Assembly (NCBI GenBank): GCA_018268465.1
Contig: JAFDWN010000035.1
Location: forward strand, 1 to 64,000
DNA length: 64,000 nt
Source: Actinomycetota bacterium
GTDB lineage: Bacteria; Actinomycetota; Actinomycetes; Mycobacteriales; Mycobacteriaceae
Direction of reading: 5' to 3'
Position numbers and translations under genes: made by a program. This document shows positions 1 through 9,953 of the stretch, piece by piece. How positions within the stretch are numbered: the first letter of the stretch is position 1; every line of letters begins with the position of its first letter. The notes under the pieces were generated by a model. That model was given only the letters and a program-made list of their open reading frames with translations, did no database searches and had not been told where the DNA came from.

Positions 1-50
1 GGCGCTGGTACCCGCCCTACCAACCACAACCACCACCCAACGCCAACTGA
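1..50 (+). CDS. Possible 3' end of a truncated gene
   Basis: Reading from base 3, an open frame encodes the tail RWYPPYQPQPPPNAN and stops at TGA 48-50. The Pro/Gln/Tyr-rich composition resembles the C-terminal tails of many actinobacterial membrane or secreted proteins, but fifteen codons are too few to identify a family. It could be chance. Bases 51-197 after it show no convincing gene. Confidence 0.3.
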   Translation, partial: RWYPPYQPQPPPNAN

Positions 51-197
51 ACGGCGTTTCGCCAGGTCATGGCCGTTGCCCGCCGAAAACCTCCACGGTG
101 ATGACCGCCGCTGGCGCGGCAGATCTGTTTCGGCTGAAGTGTATTCGTCTCGAACGGGCGCGCGGACGTCGTGGGGCGGCAAGGGGAACGCGCCGCG

Positions 198-1214
198 TCA
201 CGTAGCCCCGTCGGGCCTCCCGTCGGTATCTCGACGGGTCGCGCGCAGCGCTCCGGGATGCGCCTTGGCGGACGGGTCGCGGCGCGTCTTGATGAGGCTG
301 GCGACGGTGACGACCGTCAGGATCACCACGATCACGACCAGGCTCAGGTAGGTGTTGATCTCCGGCACTCGCGGGTCGATGTCGACATGTGCCCAGTGCA
401 ACACGAGCTTGACGCCGATGAAAGCCAGGATGATCGACAACCCCGTCGACAGGTACACCAGGCGGTCCAGCAGACCCTTGACGAGGAAGAACAGTGCACG
501 CAGACCCAACAGCGCAAAAGCGTTCGCCGCGAACACGATGAACGGTTCCCGGGTGACACCGAATACGGCGGGGATCGAGTCCAGCGCGAACAGCAGGTCG
601 ACGCTGCCGATGGCGATGAGCACCGCCAGCAGCGGGGTCGCCGTCCGCCGCCCCTGCACGCGGGTGAACAGTTTCCCGCCGTCGTATTCGGTGCTGACGG
701 GTAGGAACCGGCGCGTCGCCCGGACCATGATGTTGTTCTCGACGTCGGGGTCCTCGTCGCGATGCCGGAACAGTTGCACCGCGGTGTAGATCAGCAGTGC
801 GCCGAACACCAGGAACATGAACGAGAACAGCGACAGCAGCGCCGCGCCGATGAGGATGAAGATGGCGCGCATGATCAGCGCGAGGATGATGCCGAATGTC
901 AGCACCTTGTGCTGATGCTCTTCGGGCACGGCGAACGTCGACATGATGATGACGAAGACGAACAGGTTGTCGACCGACAGGCTCTTCTCGACGACGTAAC
1001 CGGTGAAGTATTCGGTGCCGGCGTCACCGCCGTAGGCCGTCGCGAACCACACCCCGAACGCGACGGCCACCAGGATGTAGAACACCGACCACACGGCGGC
1101 TTCACGGAAACCGACGCGATGGGGACGCAGCGCCGCCACGATGAGATCCACGGCGAGCAGGGCGATGATCAGACCGACCGTCACACCCCACGTCACCGGG
1201 CTGATATCGAGCAT
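198..1214 (-). CDS. TerC/Alx-family integral membrane protein
   Basis: This 338-residue polytopic membrane protein belongs to the TerC family, whose members are linked to tellurite resistance and to metal (mainly manganese) homeostasis. Visible family motifs are SVDNLFVF at residues 80-87 and SVDLLFALDSIPAVFGV at 204-220, with acidic residues inside membrane segments. The frame is open 49 codons further upstream, but ATG 1214 has a GGAGG box about nine bases before it and begins directly at the first membrane segment, so I choose it. It lies on the same strand as jetC, 156 bases downstream, and could be read from the same transcript. Metal specificity cannot be told from sequence. Confidence 0.9.
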   Translation of the reverse strand: MLDISPVTWGVTVGLIIALLAVDLIVAALRPHRVGFREAAVWSVFYILVAVAFGVWFATAYGGDAGTEYFTGYVVEKSLSVDNLFVFVIIMSTFAVPEEHQHKVLTFGIILALIMRAIFILIGAALLSLFSFMFLVFGALLIYTAVQLFRHRDEDPDVENNIMVRATRRFLPVSTEYDGGKLFTRVQGRRTATPLLAVLIAIGSVDLLFALDSIPAVFGVTREPFIVFAANAFALLGLRALFFLVKGLLDRLVYLSTGLSIILAFIGVKLVLHWAHVDIDPRVPEINTYLSLVVIVVILTVVTVASLIKTRRDPSAKAHPGALRATRRDTDGRPDGAT

Positions 1215-1370
1215 GTGTCCGTCCACCTCCGCGCCGTCGGGTGACTCCATCGTGGCGGATGGTGCCGACCCGTCGCAGCCGGTCGGCGGTGGGATCCCGC
1301 CCGTTGAGACCGCGGGGCGGCGGACGCTACCCGCGTTTCGCCGCCGTGCAGGCAGCCCCAACGCAGAGGG

Positions 1371-4300
1371 TCATACCCCCGCGGGCACCTTCTTACGCAT
1401 CTGCTGGCGCAATTCGGTGAACTCCGAGATCGACCGGGCCACCACGGTGGCGACCGGGCGTGGGTTGCGGCCCGACGCCTCCGTCTTCGACACCATCACC
1501 ACACTGTCGACATAGGGCTGGATGGTCGTCGCGTTCTGCACCGTCGCCACGATCACCAACTGGAACCCGAACTTGCGGAATGCTTGCAGCGCCTGCTGCG
1601 CGAACTGCGGATCGGACTTGCTGAACGCCTCGTCGAGCATCAGCTGCGCGAAGACCGGCCGGTTGTCTACCGCCTGGGCCGCGGTCGACGTCGCCGGCTG
1701 GGCGGGGCTGGCCAAGTTGAAGCTCAGCGCGCCCGCCAGACAGAACGCCATCAGCTTCTCCTGCTCGCCGCCGGAGTTGTCCCCGGCATTGCTGTGCGTG
1801 CGGATGAGGTCCCCGGAGCTGACATCCCATTCCGCGCAGTCGAACGTGAACCGGTTGCGCACGTCGAGCGCATCGCGCGTCCACGCCTTGTCCTCGGGCG
1901 CCGTGGACGCCAACCGGTTACGCAGCCGCAAGATGTCGGCGTACTGATGCAGGATCGCCTGCTTGTCGCCCAGCCCGACCTCGGCGATACGCCGGGATAT
2001 CGCCCGCACGATCTCCGTCAGCTCGGCCACCGCCGTCAGGCTGCGCGGTGTGGCCCGCAGCGTCAGCCGGGTGCCGCGGTTGAACTCCACCGCACCCAAA
2101 CCCGTGTTCACCCGGTCGATTTGCTCGCTGATCCGGCGCGCCTCGTGCTCGGCCACGCGGTGCAACGTGAGGATCGCATCCGGCGCCTGTTCGGTGACCA
2201 GCCGCATCATCCGCTCGTAGGCTTCGGGCAGCTCACGCTCGTCGATATGCCGGCACAGGGCCACGTAATCGTGCACCCGCTCGTCGAAATCATCCGAGTC
2301 GTTCGGGACCGCGTCCGGGAACGCGGTGTCGAACGTGCTGAGGATACGCGCCAATTCGTCGTAAGAGCGACGCCGGCTCTCCCGCAGCTGTTCACGGTCC
2401 TTGCGGATCGCGCCGAACAAGGCGTCGCGGTGCGGTTCGGGTTCGAGCAGCTCCAACGCCACCGGCAGCTGTGCGGCGTAGCGCGACAGCAGGTCCGTCA
2501 ACGGCTCCGACACGAATCTGTGCTCGTCGCGCGATCGCGCATCCGTGGCCTGCGACAGCCGCTCCGCCAGCTCCAGCAGTCGGGTCCGCCGGTCGTCGAG
2601 ATCGTCGCGGCGCGTCTGGATCGCGCCTCGGCGGGTCATCAATTTCTGGATCTGCGACCAGCATTCGTCGGCTCGGGCATTGAGTGCCTCGATGTCGGGA
2701 TGATCGGCGAGCAGCAGCTCGTACTGTTCGCGCAGCCGGTCGGCGTGCCCGTCGGCGGTCTCGGTGTCGATCTGGCTCCATTGCCCGTACTGCTCGCAGA
2801 TCGCCTTGCACGCCGCGGCCCGGTCCCGCCACTGCTGGCGTTGCGCGGCGATGTCGTCGGCCACCCGCCGCGCCTTCTGGTACGTCTCTTCGGCGGCCGC
2901 CAAATCCACCGTCAGCGCATTGATCTTCGCCGACACATCACCCTGGTAAAGGTACTCCGACTGCTTCAACGGCCGCCGGTCGTCCTTGACCGCCAACCGG
3001 TCGGAATCCTTGTACAGACCGGTGTCGGTCACTGCGCGACGGAATCGCTCGAACACGTCCGGAGTGTCGACACAGATGTGGTCACCGGCTGACGCCACCA
3101 CATCGACGGCCTCCGCCGCGCACGGATGCCGCGGGTCTACCGCGAACAGCTTGCCCGCCAACGTTTTCGCGTCGGTCGCACCCGGAGCGGTCCCGTACGC
3201 CGAGGACCGCACGTGATGCAGCGCCAGCCGCCCCCGCAGGTTGGTCTCGTTGACGTACCGCAGCACCGCCGCCCACTGCTGGTCGGGCACCAGCAGTCGC
3301 AGCCCCGCACCGCGCAGCACCTTCTCCACTGCGGTGCGCCAGCGGGTCTGGTCGGGCCGCAGATCCATGAGCTCGGCGACATACGGCAGGTCCGCCGTGC
3401 CGACACCGACGGCGGCGCAGATCTGTTCGCGCATCACCAGCGCGAACTCCGGCAGTGCCGAGCCCACCTGCTCAACGCGCCTGAGCTCCTTGGCCGCATC
3501 GTCGCGCACCATCCGCGCAGCCTTCTGCGCGTACTCCGCGTCGGTGGATGCCTCCCGGTGGCGTTCCACCTTCGCCAGCAGTTCGGTGGCCTGACTCAAC
3601 AATTCCTCGCGCAGATTCCAGAAGTCGTCGGCAGTGTCGGGGACATCCAGGCCCTGCGCGGTCAGCAAATCCTCGTATGCGCCGCGGCGGCGCGACACCT
3701 GCTCGGCCCCGGCTTCGGCGGCGCTCACCTGCGAGGCCAGCGGACCGATGTTCGCGCTGGACCCGCTGATCTGCGCATTGAGTGAATCCGCTTCGGCTTT
3801 GGCCAGATTCAGCGACCGCGTGACATCCTCGTACTCGTTGTCGAGCTGGTCGATGGTGCCGTCCAGTGTGGCGATCTGCGTCGGACACTGCGCCAGCCGC
3901 ACATGGTCGGTGTACGCGCGCACCATCGGCGCGTCCACCAGGTCGATGATGCCCAGATCCGAGGACTCCGAGGCGTAGCGGTGCTGGATCCGCTCGATAT
4001 CACCGAGGATCTTGCGCTTGCGTTGTGCGACCGCCAGCAACTCGCGGGCCTCCACCAGCGGGTCGATCTGCTTGAGCGCCTCCGGTAGCCGGGCCAGGCT
4101 GTCCGGCTCGTCGAGCATGAACTCCCGCACGAACTGTTCCAGCCCGCCAACGCTTTTCAGTGACTTGGCCTTGCCGAGCAGTTGCTGGGCGGCATCAGAG
4201 GCCCGGATCCCGATCGTCGCGTAGAGCTGCGCCAGGTACTGCGACTCCACCTTCGTGCTGAACCGCCAGCCGTCCCCCTTGAACACACTCGTGTCGAAAC

Positions 4301-4784
4301 GTCCTGCAGCCCAGCGGTTGCACACGTTCTCGATGTCGAGGTCGCCGTCACCCAACACGAAGCGGCTCGACGAATCCGCGCGGGACTCACCCGTCAGCCA
4401 TTTGAGCACCAGGCCCGTCACGGTGCGGCCCGAATCGCCGGCGTAGGTCACCGCCACAGCCGACCATGCGGTGCCGTCGCCGCGCAGATACATGACGCGG
4501 CTGTTGCCGCCGTCGCTGCGCTGCCCCCACGCGCCCCGCACGTACTTGTCGACGGTGCGCCGGCCCGCGCTCGACCCGGCCGCGGTGTGGTCGCCGGAGG
4601 CGTTGAAGTTGCGCCGGTTGAACGGCAGGAAGCCCAGTGAGATGGCATCCAGCAGTGAGGATTTGCCACTGCCGGAGGCGCCGGCGATGAGCGCGCCGCC
4701 GGAGCTGAACGGGATCGTGTGGTACCCGTCGAAGACACCCCAGTTGATGACCTGCAGCCGGGACAGATGGAACTGCTCAGTCAA
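1371..4784 (-). CDS. jetC: SMC-like ATPase of a Wadjet/MksBEF-type condensin (JetC/MksB/EptC)
   Basis: A 1137-residue SMC-like ATPase. The Walker A motif GASGSGKS is at residues 35-42; a long, charged, coiled-coil-like middle (about 230-880) follows; the ABC signature NSGGEQEK lies near 1005 and Walker B LMLDEAF has D1051/E1052. In Wadjet and Mks complexes this subunit dimerises and, with JetA (kleisin) and JetB, extrudes DNA; the mycobacterial equivalent EptC restricts plasmids. I choose TTG 4784, which follows a GGAGGAG box and overlaps the end of jetB by 8 bases; a GTG at 4814 is possible but has no good ribosome site. No jetD nuclease gene follows; the next gene is terC-like. ATPase motifs look intact. 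Confidence 0.88.
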   Translation of the reverse strand: MTEQFHLSRLQVINWGVFDGYHTIPFSSGGALIAGASGSGKSSLLDAISLGFLPFNRRNFNASGDHTAAGSSAGRRTVDKYVRGAWGQRSDGGNSRVMYLRGDGTAWSAVAVTYAGDSGRTVTGLVLKWLTGESRADSSSRFVLGDGDLDIENVCNRWAAGRFDTSVFKGDGWRFSTKVESQYLAQLYATIGIRASDAAQQLLGKAKSLKSVGGLEQFVREFMLDEPDSLARLPEALKQIDPLVEARELLAVAQRKRKILGDIERIQHRYASESSDLGIIDLVDAPMVRAYTDHVRLAQCPTQIATLDGTIDQLDNEYEDVTRSLNLAKAEADSLNAQISGSSANIGPLASQVSAAEAGAEQVSRRRGAYEDLLTAQGLDVPDTADDFWNLREELLSQATELLAKVERHREASTDAEYAQKAARMVRDDAAKELRRVEQVGSALPEFALVMREQICAAVGVGTADLPYVAELMDLRPDQTRWRTAVEKVLRGAGLRLLVPDQQWAAVLRYVNETNLRGRLALHHVRSSAYGTAPGATDAKTLAGKLFAVDPRHPCAAEAVDVVASAGDHICVDTPDVFERFRRAVTDTGLYKDSDRLAVKDDRRPLKQSEYLYQGDVSAKINALTVDLAAAEETYQKARRVADDIAAQRQQWRDRAAACKAICEQYGQWSQIDTETADGHADRLREQYELLLADHPDIEALNARADECWSQIQKLMTRRGAIQTRRDDLDDRRTRLLELAERLSQATDARSRDEHRFVSEPLTDLLSRYAAQLPVALELLEPEPHRDALFGAIRKDREQLRESRRRSYDELARILSTFDTAFPDAVPNDSDDFDERVHDYVALCRHIDERELPEAYERMMRLVTEQAPDAILTLHRVAEHEARRISEQIDRVNTGLGAVEFNRGTRLTLRATPRSLTAVAELTEIVRAISRRIAEVGLGDKQAILHQYADILRLRNRLASTAPEDKAWTRDALDVRNRFTFDCAEWDVSSGDLIRTHSNAGDNSGGEQEKLMAFCLAGALSFNLASPAQPATSTAAQAVDNRPVFAQLMLDEAFSKSDPQFAQQALQAFRKFGFQLVIVATVQNATTIQPYVDSVVMVSKTEASGRNPRPVATVVARSISEFTELRQQMRKKVPAGV

Positions 4785-5493
4785 GGTCGATCTCCTCCTC
4801 GGCCCGAGCGCCACCGCGCAGCAACTGCTCGAACTGCGCCTGTAGTTCGCTGATGACCGATGCCGTCATCACCGCGGTGATCACCGGGCTGATGGTGTAG
4901 CTGTCCTCGTCGTCGCGGCTGCGGCGCAGGATCTCCAGGCCGGTGAGCCGGGCGATCGCCCCGTCGATGCGGGCGGCGAACGTCACGGCGTCGCGGTCGG
5001 TGTCGTTGAGCACCCCGGAGAACAATCCGTGGATCTCCTCGCGGCTGATCAGCACGCTCTGCCCACCCGACGCGCGCATCATCTGTGCCAGGTGCAGCGC
5101 CAGGATCGAGTCGTAGGTGCCCAGTGGCTCACGGCGCAACAGCTTGATGCCCCTGGCGGATTCGTAACGCGCCTGCTCGACGAACGCGACTCGTTCGTTC
5201 CCGGGGCCGACCTCCACCACGCGCAGCAGCAGGTCCAGTTCGGACAGCCGCACGGACAGCTGATTGCGGTACTCCAGCACCCAGGCGTAGATGTCGCTGT
5301 CGGCCTCGGCGCCGATGAAGCGGCGGGTCAACAAGTGCTGCAGCGCCCAGCACGCCCGGTCGGGCAGCTCGGAGACGTCCCCGTCGAACCGGGGCCTGCG
5401 CTGGTGGGGGGGTCGGGCGTGCTGGTCGACCTCGGGCAACTCCGACAGCGCGGCCAGGTCGATGTCGCGGTCGGCGGTCTGGTCTGTCGTCAC
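4777..5493 (-). CDS. jetB: DUF4194 accessory subunit (JetB/MksE)
   Basis: A 238-residue protein matching the DUF4194 subunit of Wadjet/Mks complexes, which binds the kleisin and helps the SMC motor. It has the compact helical pattern of the family, including a probable winged-helix region in the middle and the conserved-looking [18 protein letters not shown] stretch. The GTG start at 5493 overlaps the jetA stop as GTGA, and its own 3' end overlaps jetC by 8 bases, so all three are translationally coupled. The N-terminal 40 residues are Asp/Pro/His-rich and look disordered. Assignment rests mainly on order and size together with the two neighbours. Confidence 0.82.
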   Translation of the reverse strand: MTTDQTADRDIDLAALSELPEVDQHARPPHQRRPRFDGDVSELPDRACWALQHLLTRRFIGAEADSDIYAWVLEYRNQLSVRLSELDLLLRVVEVGPGNERVAFVEQARYESARGIKLLRREPLGTYDSILALHLAQMMRASGGQSVLISREEIHGLFSGVLNDTDRDAVTFAARIDGAIARLTGLEILRRSRDDEDSYTISPVITAVMTASVISELQAQFEQLLRGGARAEEEIDLD

Positions 5494-6938
5494 GCAGGGG
5501 CTCCAGCCGTGATCGGTTCGGTGAACATGACGTCGGGTACGGCGATCTCGCGGTCGCGGCCGTCCAGCGACCGGAACCGCACAGTGGTCGACCCTGCGGC
5601 CCTGGACGCGTCCGGCTGCTTGAGCGCCCAGGACCACAGCACAATGACGTGACCAAGGTAGGCGGCGTCGATGTTGCCCACCGCCTGCGGAAGCGACAGG
5701 GGCAGAGCGGCATTGATCATCTCGGCCATCGCGGGCGCGTCGACCTGGGTGGTCAGCGCGGCGAAGCCGGCCAGGTCGACGTCGCCCTCGGCCACCGCGG
5801 CGGGCTGCGGGTGGGACAGTTCGCCGATCTTGAAGCTCAGCGCGCCGACTGAGCTGATCGCGTGCCGGGCCAGCGGCACCTCGAGGTCCAGGCGCGAGTC
5901 GGTCAGCGAACTCTTCAGCAACGCCCGGGCCGCGCCGATGGCTTCGTTGAGCTGGCGGGCCACACCGCGGCTCTGTTCGAGCGTGCCGAATGCGGTGAAC
6001 CGCTTGACCCGCTGGGCGCAGCGCTGCTGGATCCGCTCGACCTCGTCGATCTGATGGCCGACGAGTTCGAAGAACCCGGCCATCACCTTGCGCAGTGCCG
6101 GATCCAGCCCGGGCAGCGCTTCGGCGACCGCGGCCACATCGGCCTCGAACTCGGCGCGCTGGTCGGGGTCGTTGATCATCCGCAGGAAGGCGCGGTGGCT
6201 GTCGCGGCCCTGGGAGTCCCAGGCGGCCTGGTAGTCGGCGTACATCCGGCGCTGCCGGTCGCGGTACTCGACATTGCTGTCGATCGGCTCGTCCAGCGCG
6301 GCGGTGGCCTGCTCGATCATCGAGCCGTACTGACCGATGTCGGTGATCAGCCGTTCCATCTGCAGGGCGATGGCCCGGGCCTCGTCGTAGGCGTCGGTGA
6401 GTTCGGGTCCGGACCGGCTGTGTTCCTCGCCGCGGTCGAGGTCGTCGAGTTCGGCATGCAGTTCGGCGATCTGGGCTTCGATGCTCTTGCGGATCCGCGC
6501 GGGGTCGTCGCAGACGCGGATCGCGACCTGCTTGAGCCGCGAGGCGATGCCGTTGATGGAGCCGCCGGTGGCGATGGTGTCCTGGCGGCGCATTGCGCGC
6601 AGGAAGTCCAGAGCGCGGCGGGTGTCCTGGGTCAGGTAGCAGACGTTCTGGTCGCTGCGTTCGTCGACGATGCGGTGCAGCCAGCCCTGACTGGCCCACG
6701 ACTTGATCAGCGCGAGCCCGGACTGGGCCTCGCCGCTGAGGTCGAGGTCGTCGAGGTCACGCTCGAGCCGCACCACCAACTCCGTCTCGGCGACGACGCC
6801 GTCGGACAGGTGCCGGTCCATCAGCGTCGCGTACAAGCCCAGGTTGACGGTGGCCAGCAGCCGGACCGTGGGGGAGCCCTGCAGGTCGCGATTGTCTTCG
6901 AGCAGCTCAGCGGCCGACAGCCCCCTCTCATCGTCCAC
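5490..6938 (-). CDS. jetA: DUF3375 kleisin subunit (JetA/MksF)
   Basis: A 482-residue, largely helical, highly charged protein of the DUF3375 type, the kleisin that bridges the SMC heads in JetABCD/MksBEFG complexes. N-terminal helices (about 1-100) are followed by a coiled-coil-like middle and a C-terminal winged-helix-like part. I start it at GTG 6938, preceded by GAGGGAAG; the frame continues 30 codons upstream but that stretch is Arg/Pro-rich and unlike the family. It is the first gene of a tightly overlapped jetA-jetB-jetC set. The MFS gene behind it on the same strand ends 112 bases upstream, so a promoter may lie in 6939-7050. Confidence 0.85.
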   Translation of the reverse strand: MDDERGLSAAELLEDNRDLQGSPTVRLLATVNLGLYATLMDRHLSDGVVAETELVVRLERDLDDLDLSGEAQSGLALIKSWASQGWLHRIVDERSDQNVCYLTQDTRRALDFLRAMRRQDTIATGGSINGIASRLKQVAIRVCDDPARIRKSIEAQIAELHAELDDLDRGEEHSRSGPELTDAYDEARAIALQMERLITDIGQYGSMIEQATAALDEPIDSNVEYRDRQRRMYADYQAAWDSQGRDSHRAFLRMINDPDQRAEFEADVAAVAEALPGLDPALRKVMAGFFELVGHQIDEVERIQQRCAQRVKRFTAFGTLEQSRGVARQLNEAIGAARALLKSSLTDSRLDLEVPLARHAISSVGALSFKIGELSHPQPAAVAEGDVDLAGFAALTTQVDAPAMAEMINAALPLSLPQAVGNIDAAYLGHVIVLWSWALKQPDASRAAGSTTVRFRSLDGRDREIAVPDVMFTEPITAGAPA

Positions 6939-7050
6939 CTGGCTTCCCTCTTCTGTGTGCTTGGGTCGAACGCCCCAAGATAGGCCACGACGCCGACATC
7001 CACACCGCGGGGAGGTCGGGGCCGCCACATCCGCCGGTCAGCCCCGGCCG

Positions 7051-8655
7051 TCACCGCGCCGTGTTGACCGCGATCAGATGCTGCGACACCGGCTCACCCT
7101 GCACGTACTGTTCGACGCGCTGTTCCACGAGCAGGTCGTGACCCGTCAGTCGGGTGCGGTGCTGATGCATATGCTCGCCCCACGACCGTACGACGAAGGT
7201 CTCCACGAACGTCGACTCCTGCTCGACGCAGCGCATCAACCGCCATTGCGACGCGCCGGTGCGCTGCCGGGACCGGCCGAGCAGGGCCATGGCGGCGAAG
7301 AAGTCCGTCTCGTCGCGGGGATCGACCCGGTAGTAGGTCAGCACGACGACCGGTCCGTCGGGCGGTTCGGGTTCGAAGACCAGATGCGGCTCGGGCCAGT
7401 GGGTCGACGGTGTCAGGTCGAGGCTGCCGGTGCGGGCGTGCAGTGGCCACCACAGCGACGACACGGCGCACACCAGCAGGAGGCCCACGCTCACCAGCAG
7501 GGCGGTCACACTGCCGGTCGCGCCGGCTAGCAGTCCCCAGAGCAGCGACCCGACGGCCTGCCCGCCCATGAACACCAGTTGATACACCGACAGGCCGCGG
7601 GCGCGGACCCACGCGGGCAGGCTGAGTTGCATCGACGCGTTGAGCGTCGAGAGTGCCAACAACCATGCCGCGCCGCCGATCACCAGCGCCGCGAGCACGA
7701 CGGCCACATTGTGGACCAACGCCAGGACGGCTGCGGCGGCGGCGAAACCGAGCGCGGCGGCGATCAGCAGCGCGTTCTGGCCGAATCGGGAACGCAACCG
7801 GGACAACACGACGGCGCCGAGCACCGCGCCGACACCGAGGGCGCCAAGCATCAGTCCGTACCCCGACGAGGACTGCCCCAGTTGATCTTTCGCGATCACC
7901 GGTAGTAAACCCCACAGGGCGCTGGCCGGAGCGATGAACAGGACCGCCCGCAGCAGGATCCGCCGGATGATCGGTGCGCTGCGGATGAACCGGCCGCCCG
8001 CGCTCAACGCGGCCAGCGGCCGTTCGGCGGGCAACAGCTGCTCGGCGGCCGGGCTGCGCCACATGATCAGGACGGCGACGATACCCACGAACGACACCGC
8101 GTTGAGCGCGAACACCAGCGTGGGCCCGGAGATCGACACCAGGACGCCTGCGATCGCCGGCCCGATCGCGCGGGCGCCATTCATGCTGATGCTGCCCAAC
8201 GCCGCGGCGGCGGGAATCTGCTCGCGCGGAACGAGATCCGGTTGGATCGCCTGCCACGCCGGAGCCGTCAACGCCTGCCCGCAACCGACCAGGAACAGCA
8301 ACGTCAGCAGGACCGTGGGCGTGGTCAGGCCCGCGCCGGTGAGGCAGGCGAGAAGACCGACGCCCGCCGCCATCGCCCCCTGCGTCGCGATCAGCAGCCG
8401 TCGCCGGTCGATCAGGTCCGCCAGCACGCCGGACGGCAGCGCCAGCAGCATCACCGGCAGCGTCGTCGCGGTCTGCACCAGCGGCACCAGGACGGGCGCC
8501 CGCGGATCCCCGACCAGCATCCACTGCGCGCCGACGGTCTGCATCCACGTGCCGAGGTTCGACACCAGCTGGGCGATCCACAGTGCCCGGTAGGTCGGTG
8601 ACGACAGGGGCGCCCACGTCGACGTCGGCTGAACGGCTGATACGGCGGACGTCAT
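7051..8655 (-). CDS. MFS transporter (EntS/MFS_3-like) with C-terminal ABM-like domain
   Basis: A 534-residue protein. Residues about 20-405 form a twelve-segment major facilitator of the MFS_3/EntS type, with the loop-2/3 signature GVLADLIDRRRLL. After the last membrane segment, residues about 425-534 form a soluble alpha/beta domain (from VVVLTYYRVDPRDETDFFAAM) resembling an antibiotic biosynthesis monooxygenase-type dimeric fold. Transporters of this architecture are common in actinobacteria, with substrates largely unknown; export of a small molecule is the best guess. ATG 8655 has AAGGGGGT about eight bases upstream; an in-frame TTG two codons earlier is less likely. It is divergent from the slipin gene. 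Confidence 0.85.
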   Translation of the reverse strand: MTSAVSAVQPTSTWAPLSSPTYRALWIAQLVSNLGTWMQTVGAQWMLVGDPRAPVLVPLVQTATTLPVMLLALPSGVLADLIDRRRLLIATQGAMAAGVGLLACLTGAGLTTPTVLLTLLFLVGCGQALTAPAWQAIQPDLVPREQIPAAAALGSISMNGARAIGPAIAGVLVSISGPTLVFALNAVSFVGIVAVLIMWRSPAAEQLLPAERPLAALSAGGRFIRSAPIIRRILLRAVLFIAPASALWGLLPVIAKDQLGQSSSGYGLMLGALGVGAVLGAVVLSRLRSRFGQNALLIAAALGFAAAAAVLALVHNVAVVLAALVIGGAAWLLALSTLNASMQLSLPAWVRARGLSVYQLVFMGGQAVGSLLWGLLAGATGSVTALLVSVGLLLVCAVSSLWWPLHARTGSLDLTPSTHWPEPHLVFEPEPPDGPVVVLTYYRVDPRDETDFFAAMALLGRSRQRTGASQWRLMRCVEQESTFVETFVVRSWGEHMHQHRTRLTGHDLLVEQRVEQYVQGEPVSQHLIAVNTAR

Positions 8656-8769
8656 GGCCAACCCCCTTGTCGAGCTACTCGGACAATGTAGCCACGCTCG
8701 AAGTACCCCGCTGACGGTGCCAGAATTGAGTCATGGACTCGGGCCCGCGCGGCCCGGAATGGAGGTGCC

Positions 8770-9681
8770 ATGATCACCCTCTATGTCCTGGCCGGGGTGG
8801 CCGGTGCGGCTGTGCTCTGGCTCGGGCAGAACATTCGCGTGGTAAAGCAATTCGAACGGGGCGTCGTCTTTCGGTTCGGCCGGGTACGACCCCGCGTCCG
8901 CGGACCCGGACTGACGCTGCTGATCCCGCTGGCCGACCGGCTGCAGAAGGTCAACATGCAGATCATCACGATGCCGGTGCCCGCCCAGGACGGGATCACC
9001 AGGGACAATGTGACGGTGCGGGTGGACGCCGTCATCTACTTCAACGTGTTGGATCCGGTGCGGGCCGCCGTCGACGTGCAGGACTACATGTCGGCGATCG
9101 GGCAGGTCGCCCAGACGTCACTGCGGTCGATCATCGGCAAGAGCAACCTCGACGACCTGCTGTCCAATCGGGAGCGCCTCAACGAGGGGCTGGAGCTCAT
9201 GATCGACAGCCCGGCACTGGGATGGGGGATTCACATCGACCGGGTGGAGATCAAGGATGTGCTGCTGCCCGATTCGATGAAGCGGTCGATAGCGCGCCAA
9301 GCCGAGGCGGAGCGGGAGCGGCGGGCCAGGGTCATCACCGCCGACGGAGAACTGCAGGCCTCGGAGAAGTTGGCGCTGGCGGCCAAGGTCATGGTCGAGC
9401 AGCCGGCTGCCCTGCAGTTGCGGCTTCTGGAGACCGTCGTCGAGGTGGCGGCCGAGAAGAACTCGACGCTGGTGCTGCCGTTCCCCGTCGAATTGCTGCG
9501 CTTCCTGGAACGTTCGACACCGCCGGGTCCCCGGCGCACTGACGAGACATCCACGGCAGCTGGGGTTTCCGGGCCGGCGCAGTCCGGGGCGCCCGAACCC
9601 GAGGTTCCCGACGACCCACGGTCACTGCGGCCGGACGAACCTCTCGCGCCCCGGCAAACCCTGACGAACTCGTCGGGGTGA
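8770..9681 (+). CDS. SPFH/Band 7 (slipin/stomatin-like) membrane protein
   Basis: A 303-residue protein with one N-terminal membrane segment (residues 1-20) followed by a full SPFH/Band 7 domain (about 25-200), including the typical ERGVVFRFGRV and NVTVRVDAVIYFNV stretches, then a helical oligomerisation region rich in Ala/Glu/Arg and a Pro/Ser-rich disordered tail (about 245-303). Such proteins form ring-like scaffolds at membrane microdomains. ATG 8770 follows a GGAGG box at 8761-8765. No NfeD partner gene, the usual companion of many slipins, is adjacent. A hairpin overlaps its stop codon. Confidence 0.9.
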   Translation: MITLYVLAGVAGAAVLWLGQNIRVVKQFERGVVFRFGRVRPRVRGPGLTLLIPLADRLQKVNMQIITMPVPAQDGITRDNVTVRVDAVIYFNVLDPVRAAVDVQDYMSAIGQVAQTSLRSIIGKSNLDDLLSNRERLNEGLELMIDSPALGWGIHIDRVEIKDVLLPDSMKRSIARQAEAERERRARVITADGELQASEKLALAAKVMVEQPAALQLRLLETVVEVAAEKNSTLVLPFPVELLRFLERSTPPGPRRTDETSTAAGVSGPAQSGAPEPEVPDDPRSLRPDEPLAPRQTLTNSSG

Positions 9682-9700
9682 GGGCCCGGGTCACCCTCAC
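9678..9700 (+). terminator. Hairpin at the end of the slipin gene
   Basis: GTGAGGG (9678-9684) pairs with CCCTCAC (9694-9700) around a 9-base loop; an alternative pairing GGGTGA/TCACCC is also possible. There is no U-tract, as is usual for mycobacterial hairpin terminators. It separates the slipin gene from the GntR-controlled cluster. Confidence 0.45.
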
Positions 9701-9871
9701 ACAGACGCACGTGGTTTCTTCGCGCGGATGATCGCACCAGTGCGCGAACGGTTCTCAGTACAAGGCCGTTCATCACCACGTTCAACGGCAGCATCCTTCA
9801 GGTCGGTGCGCCGACGCATTTGCGATGCAGCCGGCCGCCGATTGTCGGTATGCACAGGCTGAAAAGGACCA

Positions 9872-9900
9872 TTGACGTCACCTGCTGAGCGTCGTAAAGT
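9872..9900 (+). promoter_or_regulatory. SigA-type promoter of the alcohol dehydrogenase gene
   Basis: TTGACG (9872-9877), a 17-base spacer and TAAAGT (9895-9900) fit a housekeeping promoter (5/6 and 4/6 matches). The expected start of transcription, near 9907, falls inside the palindrome at 9905-9925, which suits repression by a bound regulator. Confidence 0.6.
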
Positions 9901-9904
9901 CCTT

Positions 9905-9925
9905 GATTGTTAATCATTAACAATC
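9905..9925. promoter_or_regulatory. Operator palindrome, probably for the GntR regulator
   Basis: A perfect 21-base palindrome: arms GATTGTTAAT and ATTAACAATC around a central C. It directly follows the -10 box of the dehydrogenase promoter and is strikingly AT-rich for this genome. Related copies lie at the start of the GntR gene (14191-14211) and before the dehydratase gene (15036-15056). Confidence 0.7.
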
Positions 9926-9953
9926 GACACGAAACGCCAGAAAGGTTCACATC

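Noticed and set aside
1285-1299. GGTGGGATCCCGCC inverted repeat between jetC and the TerC gene
   Set aside because: It is short, has a mismatch and no extended stem, so I do not call it a terminator.
1-1370. Looked for jetD (DUF3322/DUF2220) next to jetC on either strand
   Set aside because: The only real gene there is TerC-like; no toprim-like acidic motifs or suitable length were found.
5494-6699. Long N-terminal extension in frame with jetB
   Set aside because: The sequence lies antisense-free but out of frame inside jetA and is Arg/Gly/Pro-rich; the coupled GTG at 5493 is the natural start.
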